Counted from the first letter of the stretch, positions 44,656 through 55,657 are shown. The stretch: 64,000 bases of DNA from Luminiphilus sp. (GCA_029253085.1 JAQXAF010000033.1:1-64000); one strand, 5' to 3'. Numbers and translations are program-made. The notes: generated from the sequence alone by a model not told the origin.

Positions 44656-45786
44656 ATGCGACTTGGTGTCTTAGCGGGTGAGGCTTCTGGAGATATCTTA
44701 GGAGCTTCAGTGGCCAGCGAACTGCGCCGGCGCCACGCGCACTTGGAGCTGCGAGGTATTGGTGGTTCAAAATTGGCCGAGCAGGGCTTAGCTTCCCTTC
44801 AACCTATGGATCGTCTGTCTGTTTTTGGTATTGTCGATCCGCTCAAGCGTCTCCCAGAGTTACTCAAAATTAGACGGCAAGCGTTCCAGCAACAGGCCAA
44901 ATGGCGCCCTGATTGCTTCCTTGGGATCGATAGCCCCGACTTCAATCTGACTTTAGAGTCTCAACTGCGCGCGCGAGGTATCACAACGGCTCACTTGGTG
45001 AGTCCCTCTGTCTGGGCATGGCGCCCGGGTCGTGTGGGAAAAATCGCCGCAGCGGTTGATTTGATGCTTTGTTTGCTGCCTTTCGAAACGCGCTTTTATG
45101 AGGGAGCGGGTGTGCCTGCGGTTTGTGTCGGGCATCCGCTGGTTGAAGAGCTGGCTGAGTTACCCGGTCAAGGGGTACTGCGGGAAAAATTTGGGCTACG
45201 TGGCGATACCAAGGTGCTGGCGGTTCTACCCGGTAGTCGCGCTGGAGAGGTGGCGTCACTGATGGCTATTTACGGCCAAACTATGGCACGTTTGGCCTCA
45301 CAGCATCGGAATCTTCATTTTCTCATTCCCGCGGCCAATGCTGATCGCAGGCGGCAAATTGAAGCGGTGTTAGCGCCTTTGGAACTGCCGGCAACCATTA
45401 TCTCCGGCCAGGGTCGGGAGGCTATGCTGGCCAGTGATGCCGTGCTGCTGGCGTCAGGTACCGCGACGCTCGAGGCCATGTTGCTTCGTAAACCTATGGT
45501 GGTTGCCTATCGTATGCCATGGCTATCGTGGCAAATTTTGTCGCGCATGGCGATTACGCGGTTTGTCGGGCTCCCTAACGTTCTTGCAGGTCGAGAGGTG
45601 GTGCCAGAGCTACTCCAGGATGCCGCCTCTCCCGAGCAACTGGTAAGACAGGTTGAGTATGTATTGGAGCGCGGGCCTGAGCAGCAGGTTCCTGTGTTTG
45701 ACGAATTGGCAGCGCAGATTGGCGGGGGGTTTGCTGCCCGCACCGCTGATGCTCTGGATAACCTCGTGAGTTTGAAACGTGCCTGA
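44656..45786 (+). CDS. lpxB: Lipid-A-disaccharide synthase
   Basis: [34 protein letters not shown]. Confidence 0.96.
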   Translation: MRLGVLAGEASGDILGASVASELRRRHAHLELRGIGGSKLAEQGLASLQPMDRLSVFGIVDPLKRLPELLKIRRQAFQQQAKWRPDCFLGIDSPDFNLTLESQLRARGITTAHLVSPSVWAWRPGRVGKIAAAVDLMLCLLPFETRFYEGAGVPAVCVGHPLVEELAELPGQGVLREKFGLRGDTKVLAVLPGSRAGEVASLMAIYGQTMARLASQHRNLHFLIPAANADRRRQIEAVLAPLELPATIISGQGREAMLASDAVLLASGTATLEAMLLRKPMVVAYRMPWLSWQILSRMAITRFVGLPNVLAGREVVPELLQDAASPEQLVRQVEYVLERGPEQQVPVFDELAAQIGGGFAARTADALDNLVSLKRA

Positions 45787-46378
45787 GGTATCCATTCTTC
45801 CAGAGGTTTCTGGGCGATATCAATGGATTGCGGGGGTCGATGAGGTTGGCCGAGGTCCTCTGGCGGGGGACGTTGTGGCCGCTGCGGTCATCTTTGGTGA
45901 CAGTGTTCCAGCGGGGGTTACAGACTCAAAGAAATTGACGGCAAAACGTCGAGAGCAGTTAGCCGTCGCTATTAAGTCCAGTGCCCGTGCTTGGTGTATT
46001 GCTAGAGCCTCGGTGGCAGAAATCGATTCCCTCAACATTTTGCAGGCCTCATTACTGGCAATGCATCGAGCTGTGGATGGCTTGTCATTGGCGCCAGAAT
46101 TCGTTTTGGTCGATGGCAACCGTCTACCGGCCTGGGACTACAACTCAAAGCCTGTTATTGGCGGTGATGCATTGGAGGTAAGCATTGGCGCGGCCTCGAT
46201 TCTAGCCAAGGTGCAGCGTGACGCTGAGATGGTGGCTTTGGATGATGAGTATCCCGGTTACGGATTTGCACGGCATAAAGGTTATCCCACACGCGAGCAC
46301 ATGGCGGCGTTGGCAAGTTTAGGTGTGACACCGTGGCACAGAAAAAGCTTTGCGCCCGTAAAACGCTTGCTTAGTTAG
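45779..46378 (+). CDS. rnhB: Ribonuclease HII
   Basis: [44 protein letters not shown]. Confidence 0.97.
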   Translation: MPEVSILPEVSGRYQWIAGVDEVGRGPLAGDVVAAAVIFGDSVPAGVTDSKKLTAKRREQLAVAIKSSARAWCIARASVAEIDSLNILQASLLAMHRAVDGLSLAPEFVLVDGNRLPAWDYNSKPVIGGDALEVSIGAASILAKVQRDAEMVALDDEYPGYGFARHKGYPTREHMAALASLGVTPWHRKSFAPVKRLLS

Positions 46379-46396
46379 GCCAGTGTCCTATAGCGT

Positions 46397-49300
46397 TTGC
46401 CTATGAAGCAATTTGTACACTTACGTTTGCACACCGAGTTCTCTCTGGTCGACGGGCTGGTCAGGATTCCCAAACTCATGGGCGAAATTGCTGCTCAAGG
46501 TATGCCTGCGGTCGCAGTGACAGATGCCACCAATTTTTATGGGTTGATTAAGGCTTATAAGGCCGCCCAGCGGGCGGGGTTAAAATTAATCGTTGGCGTG
46601 GACTTATGGGTCGAAGATGCTGACGATCGCGACCGGCCCAAGCCTCTATCGCTGCTGGCGATGAATGAACAGGGCTACCAGAATCTCACCTTGCTGATTT
46701 CCAAAGCATGGCGAGAGGGGCAGTACCACGGTTCACCTCGTGTAGAGCGGGATTGGCTGGATACACACGCTGAAGGAGTTTTAGCGCTGTCTGCCGGTTG
46801 CGAGGGAGAGTTTGGTCAGTTACTCAATAATGGGCATGTAGAAGAAGCTCGAGCCTCTCTAAAGCGATGGATGGCAACATTCCCTGAGCGATTCTATATT
46901 GAGGTGCATCGAACGGGTCGTCTTGGTGAAGAGGATTATCTTCATGCTGCGGTTGAGCTGGCCGCTGAAATGGAATGCCCGATTGTCGCTACAAATGACG
47001 TGCGATTTTTAGATACCAGTGAATTTGAGGCCCATGAGGCCCGGGTTTGCATCGGTTACGGGCGCACCCTAGACGACCCCCGAAGACCCAGACTGTATTC
47101 TGAGCAACAGTATTTGCGCTCCCCAGAGGAGATGGCTGAGTTATTCAGTGATCTTCCTGAAGCTCTAGCAAACACGATTGAAATCGCCCGGCGCTGTTCC
47201 GTCACTATTCCTTTGGGTAAGCCTAGCCTGCCCGATTTTCCCGTGCCCGATGGCACTACGATCGAAGACTTTCTGAGTCAGCTTTCACATGAAGGTCTCA
47301 GCCGTCGCCTTGAACAACTGCAATTGACAGAACCTGACACAATCGCAGAGTACCGTCAGCGGCTAGATTTTGAATTAGGCGTCATCAACCAAATGGGGTT
47401 TCCCGGCTACTTTTTGGTGGTCATGGATTTCATTCGTTGGGGTAAGCAGCAGGGCATTCCTGTAGGTCCCGGCCGTGGCTCGGGAGCAGGCTCTCTAGTT
47501 GCTTATGTTCTTGAGATTACAGATCTTGACCCCTTGGCTTACGACTTACTGTTTGAGCGGTTTTTGAACCCCCAGCGTGTATCGATGCCCGACTTCGATG
47601 TTGATTTCTGTATGGATCGTCGGGATGAGGTGATCGAGTATGTGGCAGATACCTACGGTAGAGAGGCAGTCTCTCAAATCATAACCTTCGGTACCATGGC
47701 CGCAAAGGCGGTGGTTCGAGATGTTGCTCGGGTTCAGGATAAGCCTTACGGACTTGCCGATAAGATGTCCAAGCTCATCCCCTTTGAAGTGGGCATAACC
47801 CTTGAAAAGGCCCTGGAACAAGAAGAAGCCCTGGCCCAGCTACTGAAAGATGACGGCTCGGCTCAGGAAATCTGGGATATGGCGATCCAGCTGGAGGGTG
47901 TGACCCGGAACGTGGGTAAGCATGCGGGTGGCGTGGTGATAGCGCCCTCTCGGCTGACAGATTTCTCGCCACTTTATTGCGATGAAGAGGGCGGTGGCCT
48001 CGTTACCCAGTACGACAAAAATGATGTCGAGGAAGCGGGTCTCGTGAAGTTCGATTTTCTGGGCCTTCGTACCCTCACGATCATTGATTGGGCGGTTGCC
48101 ATGATCAACAAAGCCCAGGCCTATGATCAGGATAAAACGTTAGATATCGGTGACATTCCCCTCGATGACTCAAAGGTATTCACCTTGCTGAAGTCCGCAG
48201 AAACCACGGCGGTATTTCAGCTTGAGTCTAGGGGCATGAAAGATTTAATCAAGCGCCTTCAGCCCGACTCTTTTGAAGATATTATTGCGCTGGTGGCGCT
48301 GTTTAGACCGGGCCCTTTGCAGTCTGGGATGGTTGATAATTTCATCAACCGCAAACACGGGCGTGAAGCCTTGGCTTACCCAGATGCGTCCTATCAACAC
48401 AGCTCTCTGCAGCCTATTTTAGAGCCTACTTACGGCATTATCTTGTACCAAGAACAAGTGATGCAGATTGCCCAAGAACTGGCCGGGTACACCCTTGGGG
48501 GTGCTGATCTGCTGCGGCGTGCCATGGGTAAGAAAAAGCCCGAAGAGATGGCTAAGCAACGCTCGGTGTTTGAGCAAGGCGCCAGTGAAAAAGGTATTGA
48601 TCCTAACTTGGCCATGAAAATCTTTGATTTGGTGGAAAAGTTTGCTGGCTATGGCTTCAACAAATCGCACTCCGCGGCTTATGCCTTGGTCTCTTACCAA
48701 ACGGCTTGGTTAAAGACACATTTCCCTGCGGAGTTTATGGCCGCGGTTATGAGCTCTGAGCTCGATAACACCGATAAGCTTTTAACCTTACGAGACGAGT
48801 GCAAATCTATGGGTGTGCCTTTGCGCTTGCCTGCGGTAAACGAGGGGGCCTACCTGTTTACCGTTAATGCCGAGAATGAAATCGTCTACGGCTTGGGTGC
48901 AATCAAGGGCTTGGGCGAGGGGCCGGTCGAAAACCTTCTGGCAGCTCGAGTTGCTGACGGTGTTTTTAAAGACCTTTTTGATCTCTGCTCACGCACAGAC
49001 CCTCGCAAAGTGAATCGACGTGCACTGGAAGCTTTGATTAAAAGCGGTGCTCTCGATGGCTTTGGTGTTGAGCGGTGGATTCAACTGGCAGCCCTCGACG
49101 ATGCATTGCGCGCTGCAGAGCAAACGGTGGCCAATGATGAAGCGGGAATGACCGATCTCTTTGGAGATGTGGCGCCCACCGCTAATGGTGATCCCTACGC
49201 GGAACATCGCAGTGTTCGACCTTGGACACTGAAGGAAATTCTCAACGGTGAGAAAGAGAGTGTCGGAAGTTTTCTGAGTGGTCATCCCATTCAAGAATAC

Positions 49301-49864
49301 GAAGCCGAAGTTCGCAAATTTGCACCCCGTCGTTTGCGCGATCTCCAGCCAGACAGCAATACGACGATTGCAGGGCTAATTGTCGATATTAGGACGATAA
49401 AAACCCAAAGAGGTGTGATGGCGGTCTTAAAATTGGACGATAACACGGGCCAAATTGAGTCAACAGTCTACGCAGAAGCGTACACTGAGCACCGGGAGCT
49501 GTTGGTGAAAGACCGAATTGTGCTTCTGAGTGGTCGGGTTCAGAGTGATGAGTACTCTGGGGGATTGTCTATGCGCGCTCGAGAGATCCGGTCCCTAGAG
49601 CAGGCAAGACTCTCCCGAGTCAGTGAAATCCGCTTAGAGGTTTTTGATGGCGGCTTAGATCAAAAATTGCGAAAACTCATTAAGGAGGTGTTGTTAACAT
49701 CGGGTGGAGGTGACTGTCCGGTCACGGTTGATTATTTTCAACCGAAAGGGTCTGCCCGCGTAGTGCTTGGGGACCAATGGCGAGTTAACCCCAGTGATGA
49801 TCTGCTAGAGCGTCTGAGAGGAACCGTTGGAGGAGAACATGTGGAAATTGTTTACGAGCGGTAA
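46397..49864 (+). CDS. dnaE: DNA polymerase III subunit alpha
   Basis: FVHLRLHTEFSLVDGLVRIPKL, GPGRGSGAGSLVAYVL, PDFDVDFCMDRRDEVI. Confidence 0.98.
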   Translation: MPMKQFVHLRLHTEFSLVDGLVRIPKLMGEIAAQGMPAVAVTDATNFYGLIKAYKAAQRAGLKLIVGVDLWVEDADDRDRPKPLSLLAMNEQGYQNLTLLISKAWREGQYHGSPRVERDWLDTHAEGVLALSAGCEGEFGQLLNNGHVEEARASLKRWMATFPERFYIEVHRTGRLGEEDYLHAAVELAAEMECPIVATNDVRFLDTSEFEAHEARVCIGYGRTLDDPRRPRLYSEQQYLRSPEEMAELFSDLPEALANTIEIARRCSVTIPLGKPSLPDFPVPDGTTIEDFLSQLSHEGLSRRLEQLQLTEPDTIAEYRQRLDFELGVINQMGFPGYFLVVMDFIRWGKQQGIPVGPGRGSGAGSLVAYVLEITDLDPLAYDLLFERFLNPQRVSMPDFDVDFCMDRRDEVIEYVADTYGREAVSQIITFGTMAAKAVVRDVARVQDKPYGLADKMSKLIPFEVGITLEKALEQEEALAQLLKDDGSAQEIWDMAIQLEGVTRNVGKHAGGVVIAPSRLTDFSPLYCDEEGGGLVTQYDKNDVEEAGLVKFDFLGLRTLTIIDWAVAMINKAQAYDQDKTLDIGDIPLDDSKVFTLLKSAETTAVFQLESRGMKDLIKRLQPDSFEDIIALVALFRPGPLQSGMVDNFINRKHGREALAYPDASYQHSSLQPILEPTYGIILYQEQVMQIAQELAGYTLGGADLLRRAMGKKKPEEMAKQRSVFEQGASEKGIDPNLAMKIFDLVEKFAGYGFNKSHSAAYALVSYQTAWLKTHFPAEFMAAVMSSELDNTDKLLTLRDECKSMGVPLRLPAVNEGAYLFTVNAENEIVYGLGAIKGLGEGPVENLLAARVADGVFKDLFDLCSRTDPRKVNRRALEALIKSGALDGFGVERWIQLAALDDALRAAEQTVANDEAGMTDLFGDVAPTANGDPYAEHRSVRPWTLKEILNGEKESVGSFLSGHPIQEYEAEVRKFAPRRLRDLQPDSNTTIAGLIVDIRTIKTQRGVMAVLKLDDNTGQIESTVYAEAYTEHRELLVKDRIVLLSGRVQSDEYSGGLSMRAREIRSLEQARLSRVSEIRLEVFDGGLDQKLRKLIKEVLLTSGGGDCPVTVDYFQPKGSARVVLGDQWRVNPSDDLLERLRGTVGGEHVEIVYER

Positions 49865-50333
49865 AAGGTTTTTTGTAGCGGTTATGTCAGGTTTATTGGT
49901 TGGGTGCGAATTCGCCCCCGATTGTACCGTCGAGGATGCCGAGGGAAGGTCTGGGCGTGTCGACCAAGCTTACACTGCGGGATGCTTGGTGCTCTATGAT
50001 AAAGAGGTCTTGTTGGTGGAAGCCTTGGGTAAGTGGGGTCCACCGGGAGGTACCGTGAGATCAGGGGAGTCGTCACAGTGCGGTGCAGAACGGGAAACCT
50101 GGGAAGAGACTAATGTCGCAGTGTCAGTTCAGGGCACTGCCGCTGTTTTTCAAAATGGTTTTCATCTGTATTGGTGCTCACCGGTGGGCAAGCCAGACCC
50201 AAAGGTTCGAGCCCCCCTTGAGGTTAGCAACGTCGACTTTTTTTCCACCGAGGAATTTGCAAATTTAAGGTGGCGCTATCCTGACCAAGCCAAAGAGTTT
50301 AGCCGCATGGTAAATAAGAGACTGAGGCGCTAA
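49839..50333 (+). CDS. Predicted lipoprotein with NUDIX hydrolase domain
   Basis: MWKLFTSGKRFFVAVMSGLLVGC signal/lipobox; Nudix box GTVRSGESSQCGAERETWEET. Confidence 0.7.
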   Translation: MWKLFTSGKRFFVAVMSGLLVGCEFAPDCTVEDAEGRSGRVDQAYTAGCLVLYDKEVLLVEALGKWGPPGGTVRSGESSQCGAERETWEETNVAVSVQGTAAVFQNGFHLYWCSPVGKPDPKVRAPLEVSNVDFFSTEEFANLRWRYPDQAKEFSRMVNKRLRR

Positions 50334-50336
50334 AAC

Positions 50337-50624
50337 ATGTCCAATGATGCTATTGAAGCGGCGGTATTCCGTCGTTTGCTCGCCCATTTAGATGGGCGTA
50401 AAGATGTTCAAAATATAGAGCTCATGACCCTTGCGGGTTTTTGTAGAAACTGCCTTTCCAAATGGTATGTAGCGGAAGCTGCCGAGCAGGGTGAGTCGGT
50501 AGCGCTCGATGATGCCCGAGAGTTTGTTTACGGTATGCCCTACGGTGATTGGAAGTCTCAGCATCAAACGGAGGCAACCGCGGAACAGATGGCAGCTTTT
50601 GATGCGGCTAATGCCTCAAAGTAA
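50337..50624 (+). CDS. DUF1244 family protein
   Basis: RRLLAHLDGRKDVQNIELMTLAGFCRNCLSKWYVAEA...EFVYGMPYGDWKSQHQ. Confidence 0.85.
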   Translation: MSNDAIEAAVFRRLLAHLDGRKDVQNIELMTLAGFCRNCLSKWYVAEAAEQGESVALDDAREFVYGMPYGDWKSQHQTEATAEQMAAFDAANASK

Positions 50625-51266
50625 TTGTGCGATAACATCGTCAACCGATATCACGTCAGCATACTTGGCGTTTAAATCGTACAAATTGGCATTGTGGGCA
50701 TCGATATCCCTGTCACCTACCGCTTCTCTGGGTACCACAACGCGATACCCATTCTGAAGGCCATCTACGGCTGTGGCTCGGACGCACCCGCTAGTTGTCA
50801 GGCCGGTCACCACGAGGGAGTCTGCATCATTCTCTGCGAGTTGCGCACACAGGTCCGTGCCATGGAAGGAGCTGGCATGGGTTTTTTCGATGACGCTATC
50901 AGAGTCGATTATTGGCAAGCGTGAATCGAAGGCGACCCAGTGCGATTCCGGCGTCAACAATTCAAGACTGGGTAAACGATCTCGAAATACGCGTGCCTGC
51001 CGCTCGTTTCTATAGATGACAGTGGTAAGAAAGACCGGTAGCCCGCGGTGGTGAAAAGCCTTCATTAAAGTGACATTGGCGGCGACAACGCTATCGGCAT
51101 CACTGCCTAGGGGGCAATCCGAGTCGGTAAAGGCATTTACGATGTCCACAACAACCAGTGCAGGACGATCACCCAGCCCTAGTGCGTTTCGCTGTAAAGC
51201 TCCTTTAGTTTTCAATGCGTTTTCCTTTTCCAGAACTGGTGGCTGGAGATCAGCTTTATCTAACAC
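50616..51266 (-). CDS. Isochorismatase-fold amidohydrolase (maleamate / N-carbamoylsarcosine amidohydrolase-like)
   Basis: ALVVVDIVNAFTD, VVTGLTTSGCVRATAVDGLQNGYRVVVPREAVGDRD. Confidence 0.82.
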   Translation of the reverse strand: MLDKADLQPPVLEKENALKTKGALQRNALGLGDRPALVVVDIVNAFTDSDCPLGSDADSVVAANVTLMKAFHHRGLPVFLTTVIYRNERQARVFRDRLPSLELLTPESHWVAFDSRLPIIDSDSVIEKTHASSFHGTDLCAQLAENDADSLVVTGLTTSGCVRATAVDGLQNGYRVVVPREAVGDRDIDAHNANLYDLNAKYADVISVDDVIAQLL

Positions 51267-51502
51267 CTACTGGCCACTGTACCTTGCCGCCAAAAAATTT
51301 TCATGGAATGGGTAGACCGCATCGCGCAGAATGACCAGGGTGTCAGGTTTAGGTAGCACGCTGGGCGTCCACCGTATGGGATTTTCCGTATAACGGCTGT
51401 TACTCTAGAAGTGAGCCGCGAATCTGCAAGCTATCGCCGTGCGTTTTTTTACGTGTCCGAGTCTTTGGGGCGCTGTCCCATAACCACAGTAAAGGGGTCC
51501 TC

Positions 51503-52399
51503 ATGACCAACGATATTTTGATAAAGGAAGTGGCACCTCGGGATGGTTTACAAGCTCAGCCCCAACATTTAACGCTAGAGCAACGCCAACGCTTGATAAA
51601 TAGCCTATCGATAACAGGGGTTCCTGAGCTCGAGATCGGGAGTTTTGTCTCGCCAAAAGCCGTACCTCAAATGGCGGGAACCGATGTGTTGGCGGCACAG
51701 CTACCGGCAGCGGATCTCGCTTACTCGGTGTTAGTTCCTAATATGAAAGGGTACGAGTTAGCGTTGGCCACGGGAATCAGAACTTATGCCATCGCTATTT
51801 CCGCGACCGAACAGATGAATCAGAACAATATCAAGAAGAGTCTTGAAGAGACGTTCTTGATGGCGGAGGATATTTTGGAGCGCGCTCGGGGCGACGGTGT
51901 CGATATTCATGTTTATCTGGCCGTCTCCTTTGTGTGTCCTTACGAGGGTCCGGTAGCGCCTGAAACTGTTCTGGCACAGGTGGAACGCCTGATGCGTGGT
52001 AACCCGGCTCGATTGATGATTGCGGATACCATTGGCGCGGCACATCCCAAGCAGGTGCACGATCTCATGACAGCGTTGGTGTCTCGGTATGGGCATCAAG
52101 ATCTTGGTTGCCATTTTCACGATACCCGCGCCATGGCTATCGCTAATGTCTACGCGGCAATCGAGGCGGGGGTTCGTCAGTTTGATAGCTCTGCAGGGGG
52201 GCTCGGTGGATGTCCATTTGCACCTGGAGCCAAGGGTAATGTTGCCACTGAAGACGTTGTTTTACTGTGTGAATCTATGGGGTATAACACCGGTATTCAC
52301 ATGCCTAGCCTGCTGGAGTCTGTTGCCTTGTTGAGTGAGTTTTTTGGCGCGCCCCAGGGTGGCCGCAGCCATTACTGGCTTAGCCGTGAATCGGCCTGA
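51503..52399 (+). CDS. HMG-CoA lyase-like protein
   Basis: IKEVAPRDGLQAQP, GCHFHDTRAMAIANVYAAIEAG, SAGGLGGCPFAPGAKGNVATED. Confidence 0.9.
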   Translation: MTNDILIKEVAPRDGLQAQPQHLTLEQRQRLINSLSITGVPELEIGSFVSPKAVPQMAGTDVLAAQLPAADLAYSVLVPNMKGYELALATGIRTYAIAISATEQMNQNNIKKSLEETFLMAEDILERARGDGVDIHVYLAVSFVCPYEGPVAPETVLAQVERLMRGNPARLMIADTIGAAHPKQVHDLMTALVSRYGHQDLGCHFHDTRAMAIANVYAAIEAGVRQFDSSAGGLGGCPFAPGAKGNVATEDVVLLCESMGYNTGIHMPSLLESVALLSEFFGAPQGGRSHYWLSRESA

Positions 52400-52408
52400 T
52401 TCGCTTCA

Positions 52409-53080
52409 ATGAATGTCTCAAAGGCGATTGAAGGTCGCCAAAGTATTCGCGCTTTCGATAGTCACCGTGAGGTGACCGAAGACGTTATCACGAGGATCCT
52501 CACCACCGCGGGTCGAGCGCCCTCGGGCTCTAATATTCAGCCTTGGCACGTGTATGTTGTGACAGGTGCAGCCAAAAATCGAATTACAGACGCCTGCACA
52601 GCACGTTACTTGTCGGGTGATGAAGGCGAATCTGAGTATCATTACTACCCTCAAACGTGGCGGCAACCTTACATTGGTCGGCGGCGACAAACGGGTTTTG
52701 GCTTGTACGGCCTGCTAGGCATCGACAAGGCAAATACCGAGGCAGTGCAGGGTTATCGTGTGACCAACTACCAGTTTTTTGGGGCTCCCATGGGCCTTTT
52801 TTTCACGATTGATCGCGATATGGAGTTAGGCAGCTGGGTAGATTACGGCATGTTCCTTCAGAGCATTATGTTAAGCGCTCGTGACGCAGGGCTCGAAACC
52901 TGTGCACAGGCAGCGTTTTGTCCCTATTACCAATCTGTGATGCCACTTTTGAACGCGCCGGACGAGCAAATGCTCGTCTGCGGGATGTCTTTGGGTTATC
53001 CCCAAAGGGAGGCAGTGATCAATGGCTACCGCACTGAGCGCCTCGATGCCCAGTCTTTCACGACCTTTCTCCAGGACTAG
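52409..53080 (+). CDS. Nitroreductase family protein
   Basis: IEGRQSIRAFDSHREV, GRAPSGSNIQPWHVYVVTG. Confidence 0.88.
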   Translation: MNVSKAIEGRQSIRAFDSHREVTEDVITRILTTAGRAPSGSNIQPWHVYVVTGAAKNRITDACTARYLSGDEGESEYHYYPQTWRQPYIGRRRQTGFGLYGLLGIDKANTEAVQGYRVTNYQFFGAPMGLFFTIDRDMELGSWVDYGMFLQSIMLSARDAGLETCAQAAFCPYYQSVMPLLNAPDEQMLVCGMSLGYPQREAVINGYRTERLDAQSFTTFLQD

Positions 53081-53082
53081 TG

Positions 53083-54231
53083 TTACTGGGCTCTCGCCAC
53101 CATTTGTTTTGCGATAATCATGCGCTGTATTTCGTTGGTGCCTTCCCCAATACAAAGCAGTGGGGCGTCACGGTAGAAGCGTTCGATTTCATACTCAGGC
53201 GAGTAGCTGTAGCCGCCAAAGACCCGCATAGCATCGAGGCTGTTTTGCACCGCTGATTCCGAGGCGAAAAATTTAGCTTGTCCCGCCTCAAGATCACAGC
53301 GTTCACCCTGATCAAATTTGTTGGCAGCTTGCTTCACCAACAATTCAGCCGCCGCAGCGCGGGTCGACATTTCTGCGAGTTTTAGTTGAATGGCTTGATG
53401 TTCGGCAATGGGTTTGCCAAAGGTTTTACGCTCCATGGCATAACGTAACGCCATGTCAGTAGCACCTTTCGCCATGCCGACGCCTCGGGCGGCAATGTTA
53501 ATGCGTCCCAGCTCCAGGCCGCCAGCGACCTGTTGAAAGCCTCGTCCCTCCTCGCCTCCAATTAAATTGTCGGCTGAGACGTGAAAGTCGTCGAAAATTA
53601 ACTCCGCACTGTCGATGGCTCGATAACCCAGCTTTTTAAGTTTCTTACCTACGGTAAACCCTTCGCCCTTTTCACAAAGAAATAGAGACATACCGCGATG
53701 CCGGGGTTCTATATCGGGATTGGTCTTGGTCAGGACTGCCAGGCAGTTGCCATTAATGCCATTGGAAATCCACGTCTTCGTGCCGTTTAAAATGTACTGG
53801 TCGCCTTGTCGTTTCGCCTGCAAGCGAATGCTCTGCAGATCAGAGCCCGCGTCGGGTTCCGTCAGGCCAATGCCGCCTCTTAACTCACCTGTGGCAAAGC
53901 GCGGTAAAAAATATTCTTTTTGCGCTTCGGTGCCCCCCCGCTCTACACAGTTAGCCATGATCAGATGCGAGTTAAAAATACCTGAGGGTGCCATCCACAC
54001 CTCACAAATTCGGGAAACAATTTTGGCATAAGTCGTCGCACTCAATCCGAGACCACCATACTGTTCAGAAATGGTGGCGCCAAAAAGGCCCAGCGCTTTC
54101 ATTTGTTCAACAAGGTCACTGGGGTACTCATCGGCCTGATCAAACTCTCTGGCGATAGGCCGCAATTCCCGTTCCACCCATTTGTCGATCGTAGCGAGTA
54201 TTTGCTGTTCAGTATCGTGTTCTGTAGTCAT
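53083..54231 (-). CDS. Acyl-CoA dehydrogenase
   Basis: GIGLTEPDAGSDLQSI, TKTWISNG, FGGYSYSPEYEIERFYRDAPLLCIGEGTNEIQRMIIAK. Confidence 0.95.
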   Translation of the reverse strand: MTTEHDTEQQILATIDKWVERELRPIAREFDQADEYPSDLVEQMKALGLFGATISEQYGGLGLSATTYAKIVSRICEVWMAPSGIFNSHLIMANCVERGGTEAQKEYFLPRFATGELRGGIGLTEPDAGSDLQSIRLQAKRQGDQYILNGTKTWISNGINGNCLAVLTKTNPDIEPRHRGMSLFLCEKGEGFTVGKKLKKLGYRAIDSAELIFDDFHVSADNLIGGEEGRGFQQVAGGLELGRINIAARGVGMAKGATDMALRYAMERKTFGKPIAEHQAIQLKLAEMSTRAAAAELLVKQAANKFDQGERCDLEAGQAKFFASESAVQNSLDAMRVFGGYSYSPEYEIERFYRDAPLLCIGEGTNEIQRMIIAKQMVARAQ

Positions 54232-54256
54232 GTTAACTCCGAATGGGGGCGGCGCT

Positions 54257-54751
54257 TTAAGCGGTCGGTGCAGGTTTTTTTGGCACCAGCATCTGACGTT
54301 CGAAGACACAGACTTCAACATCATGCTGATTAATGCCGCGGGTCAGTACCGTAACGATGCCAGCGTTGGGACGAGACTTGGACTCGCGTTTTCCCAGTAC
54401 TTCGGTGTTGGCGTAAAGCGTATCGCCGGGAAAAACTGGCTTGGTCAGCTTGATGTCCTTCCAGCCTAGATTCGCAATGGCTTTGGCGCTGACATCGGAC
54501 ACGCTCATGCCGACTACAATAGCAACTGTGAGCGGACTGGCGACCAGAGGTTTACCAAACTCGGTAGCTGCGGCATATTCCTCATCAAAATGTAGAGGGT
54601 GGGTGTTCATAGTGAGCAGGGTAAACCACGCGTTGTCTTGCTGGGATATGGTTCGACCCGGCAGGTGATGATAAATGTCACCTTCTTTAAAATCGTCAAA
54701 ATACCTTCCCGGCATAGCGGCGTAACGTTCCATTACTGATTGATTACTCAC
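54257..54751 (-). CDS. MaoC family (R)-hydratase
   Basis: GRYFDDFKEGDIYHHLPGRTISQQDNAWFTLLTMNTHPLHFDEEYAAATEFGKPL. Confidence 0.9.
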   Translation of the reverse strand: MSNQSVMERYAAMPGRYFDDFKEGDIYHHLPGRTISQQDNAWFTLLTMNTHPLHFDEEYAAATEFGKPLVASPLTVAIVVGMSVSDVSAKAIANLGWKDIKLTKPVFPGDTLYANTEVLGKRESKSRPNAGIVTVLTRGINQHDVEVCVFERQMLVPKKPAPTA

Positions 54752-54837
54752 CTCAATGGGCTCCTTCTAAGCTGTTTTTCGATCTTTTTGGGGTTTGCGG
54801 GTACTTCGGCCCCACAGCGCGTCAAAAACTCGTTAAA

Positions 54838-54849
54838 ATGTTCGGACAT
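54838..54849. promoter_or_regulatory. Predicted GntR operator, site 1
   Basis: ATGTTCGGACAT between the divergent MaoC and GntR genes; overlaps TAAAAT. Confidence 0.7.
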
Positions 54850-54874
54850 TTCCCGCAGAGTAGCAAGATTCGGC

Positions 54875-55657
54875 ATGCCGCCCAATCCAATAGACGTAAA
54901 AACTAAAAAAGAACCCCCGCTGTATCGGAAAATTGCCGATACGTTGCTGTCTGGAATCAGAGATGGCCTCTTTCCGGTTGGCACACTGTTGCCCGGGGAG
55001 CTCGAGCTAATTGAGCGCTTCAGTAGCAGTCGCCACACCGTTCGAGAAGCACTCCGTGTGCTGGAAGATATGGGTATCGTTAAGCGCCAGCGAGGGCGAG
55101 GTACTTTGGTGACTTCAACGGAAGCCAGGCCCGCTTTTGTGCAGGCAGTGCGTGACCCCCGTGAGTTGTTTACGTACCCCGAAAACAGCGCATTCCGTGT
55201 GCTGGCAGAGGGCAGTGTTGGGGATGAAGATCACTGGCCCGGTAAAATTGGCGAGGGGGTAGACGAAAATTGGGCGCGTATTGCAGGTCTCAGAACCCTG
55301 CATGATGGCAGCCCTTTTTGTTGGACCGATATTTATGTGCTCCCCGATTACGCGATGATTGCACAGCAGCTTGGCCGAACGAAAAGCCCTGTTTACGAAC
55401 AAATCGCTGAGACTTTTGGCGAAACCGTGCAGCGTATCAGCGTAGAGATTTGCGCTGGCAGCTTAAGGGGCGAGCGTGCGAAAGCCCTTTTGGTTGACGA
55501 GGGAACACCTTCACTGGTGTTGTATCGACGCTACCGCGGCAACGGTAACCGATTGTTTGAAGTCTCAGTAACTGAGCATCCCGCAGATAGTTTCAGCTAC
55601 TCCCTTGAATTTAATCGTGGTTGGCAAGCCGCCGAGCACTGGTCCTGGAGTAAATAG
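54875..55657 (+). CDS. GntR family transcriptional regulator, HutC/UTRA type
   Basis: wHTH PLYRKIADTLLSGIRDGLFPVGTLLPGELELIERFSSSRHTVREALRVLEDMGIVKRQRGRGTLV plus UTRA-like C-terminus. Confidence 0.92.
   Translation: MPPNPIDVKTKKEPPLYRKIADTLLSGIRDGLFPVGTLLPGELELIERFSSSRHTVREALRVLEDMGIVKRQRGRGTLVTSTEARPAFVQAVRDPRELFTYPENSAFRVLAEGSVGDEDHWPGKIGEGVDENWARIAGLRTLHDGSPFCWTDIYVLPDYAMIAQQLGRTKSPVYEQIAETFGETVQRISVEICAGSLRGERAKALLVDEGTPSLVLYRRYRGNGNRLFEVSVTEHPADSFSYSLEFNRGWQAAEHWSWSK

Noticed and set aside
51452-51464. GTGTCCGAGTCT upstream of the HMG-CoA-lyase-like gene as a fifth operator
   Set aside because: Only one half of the palindrome matches (no ACAT half).
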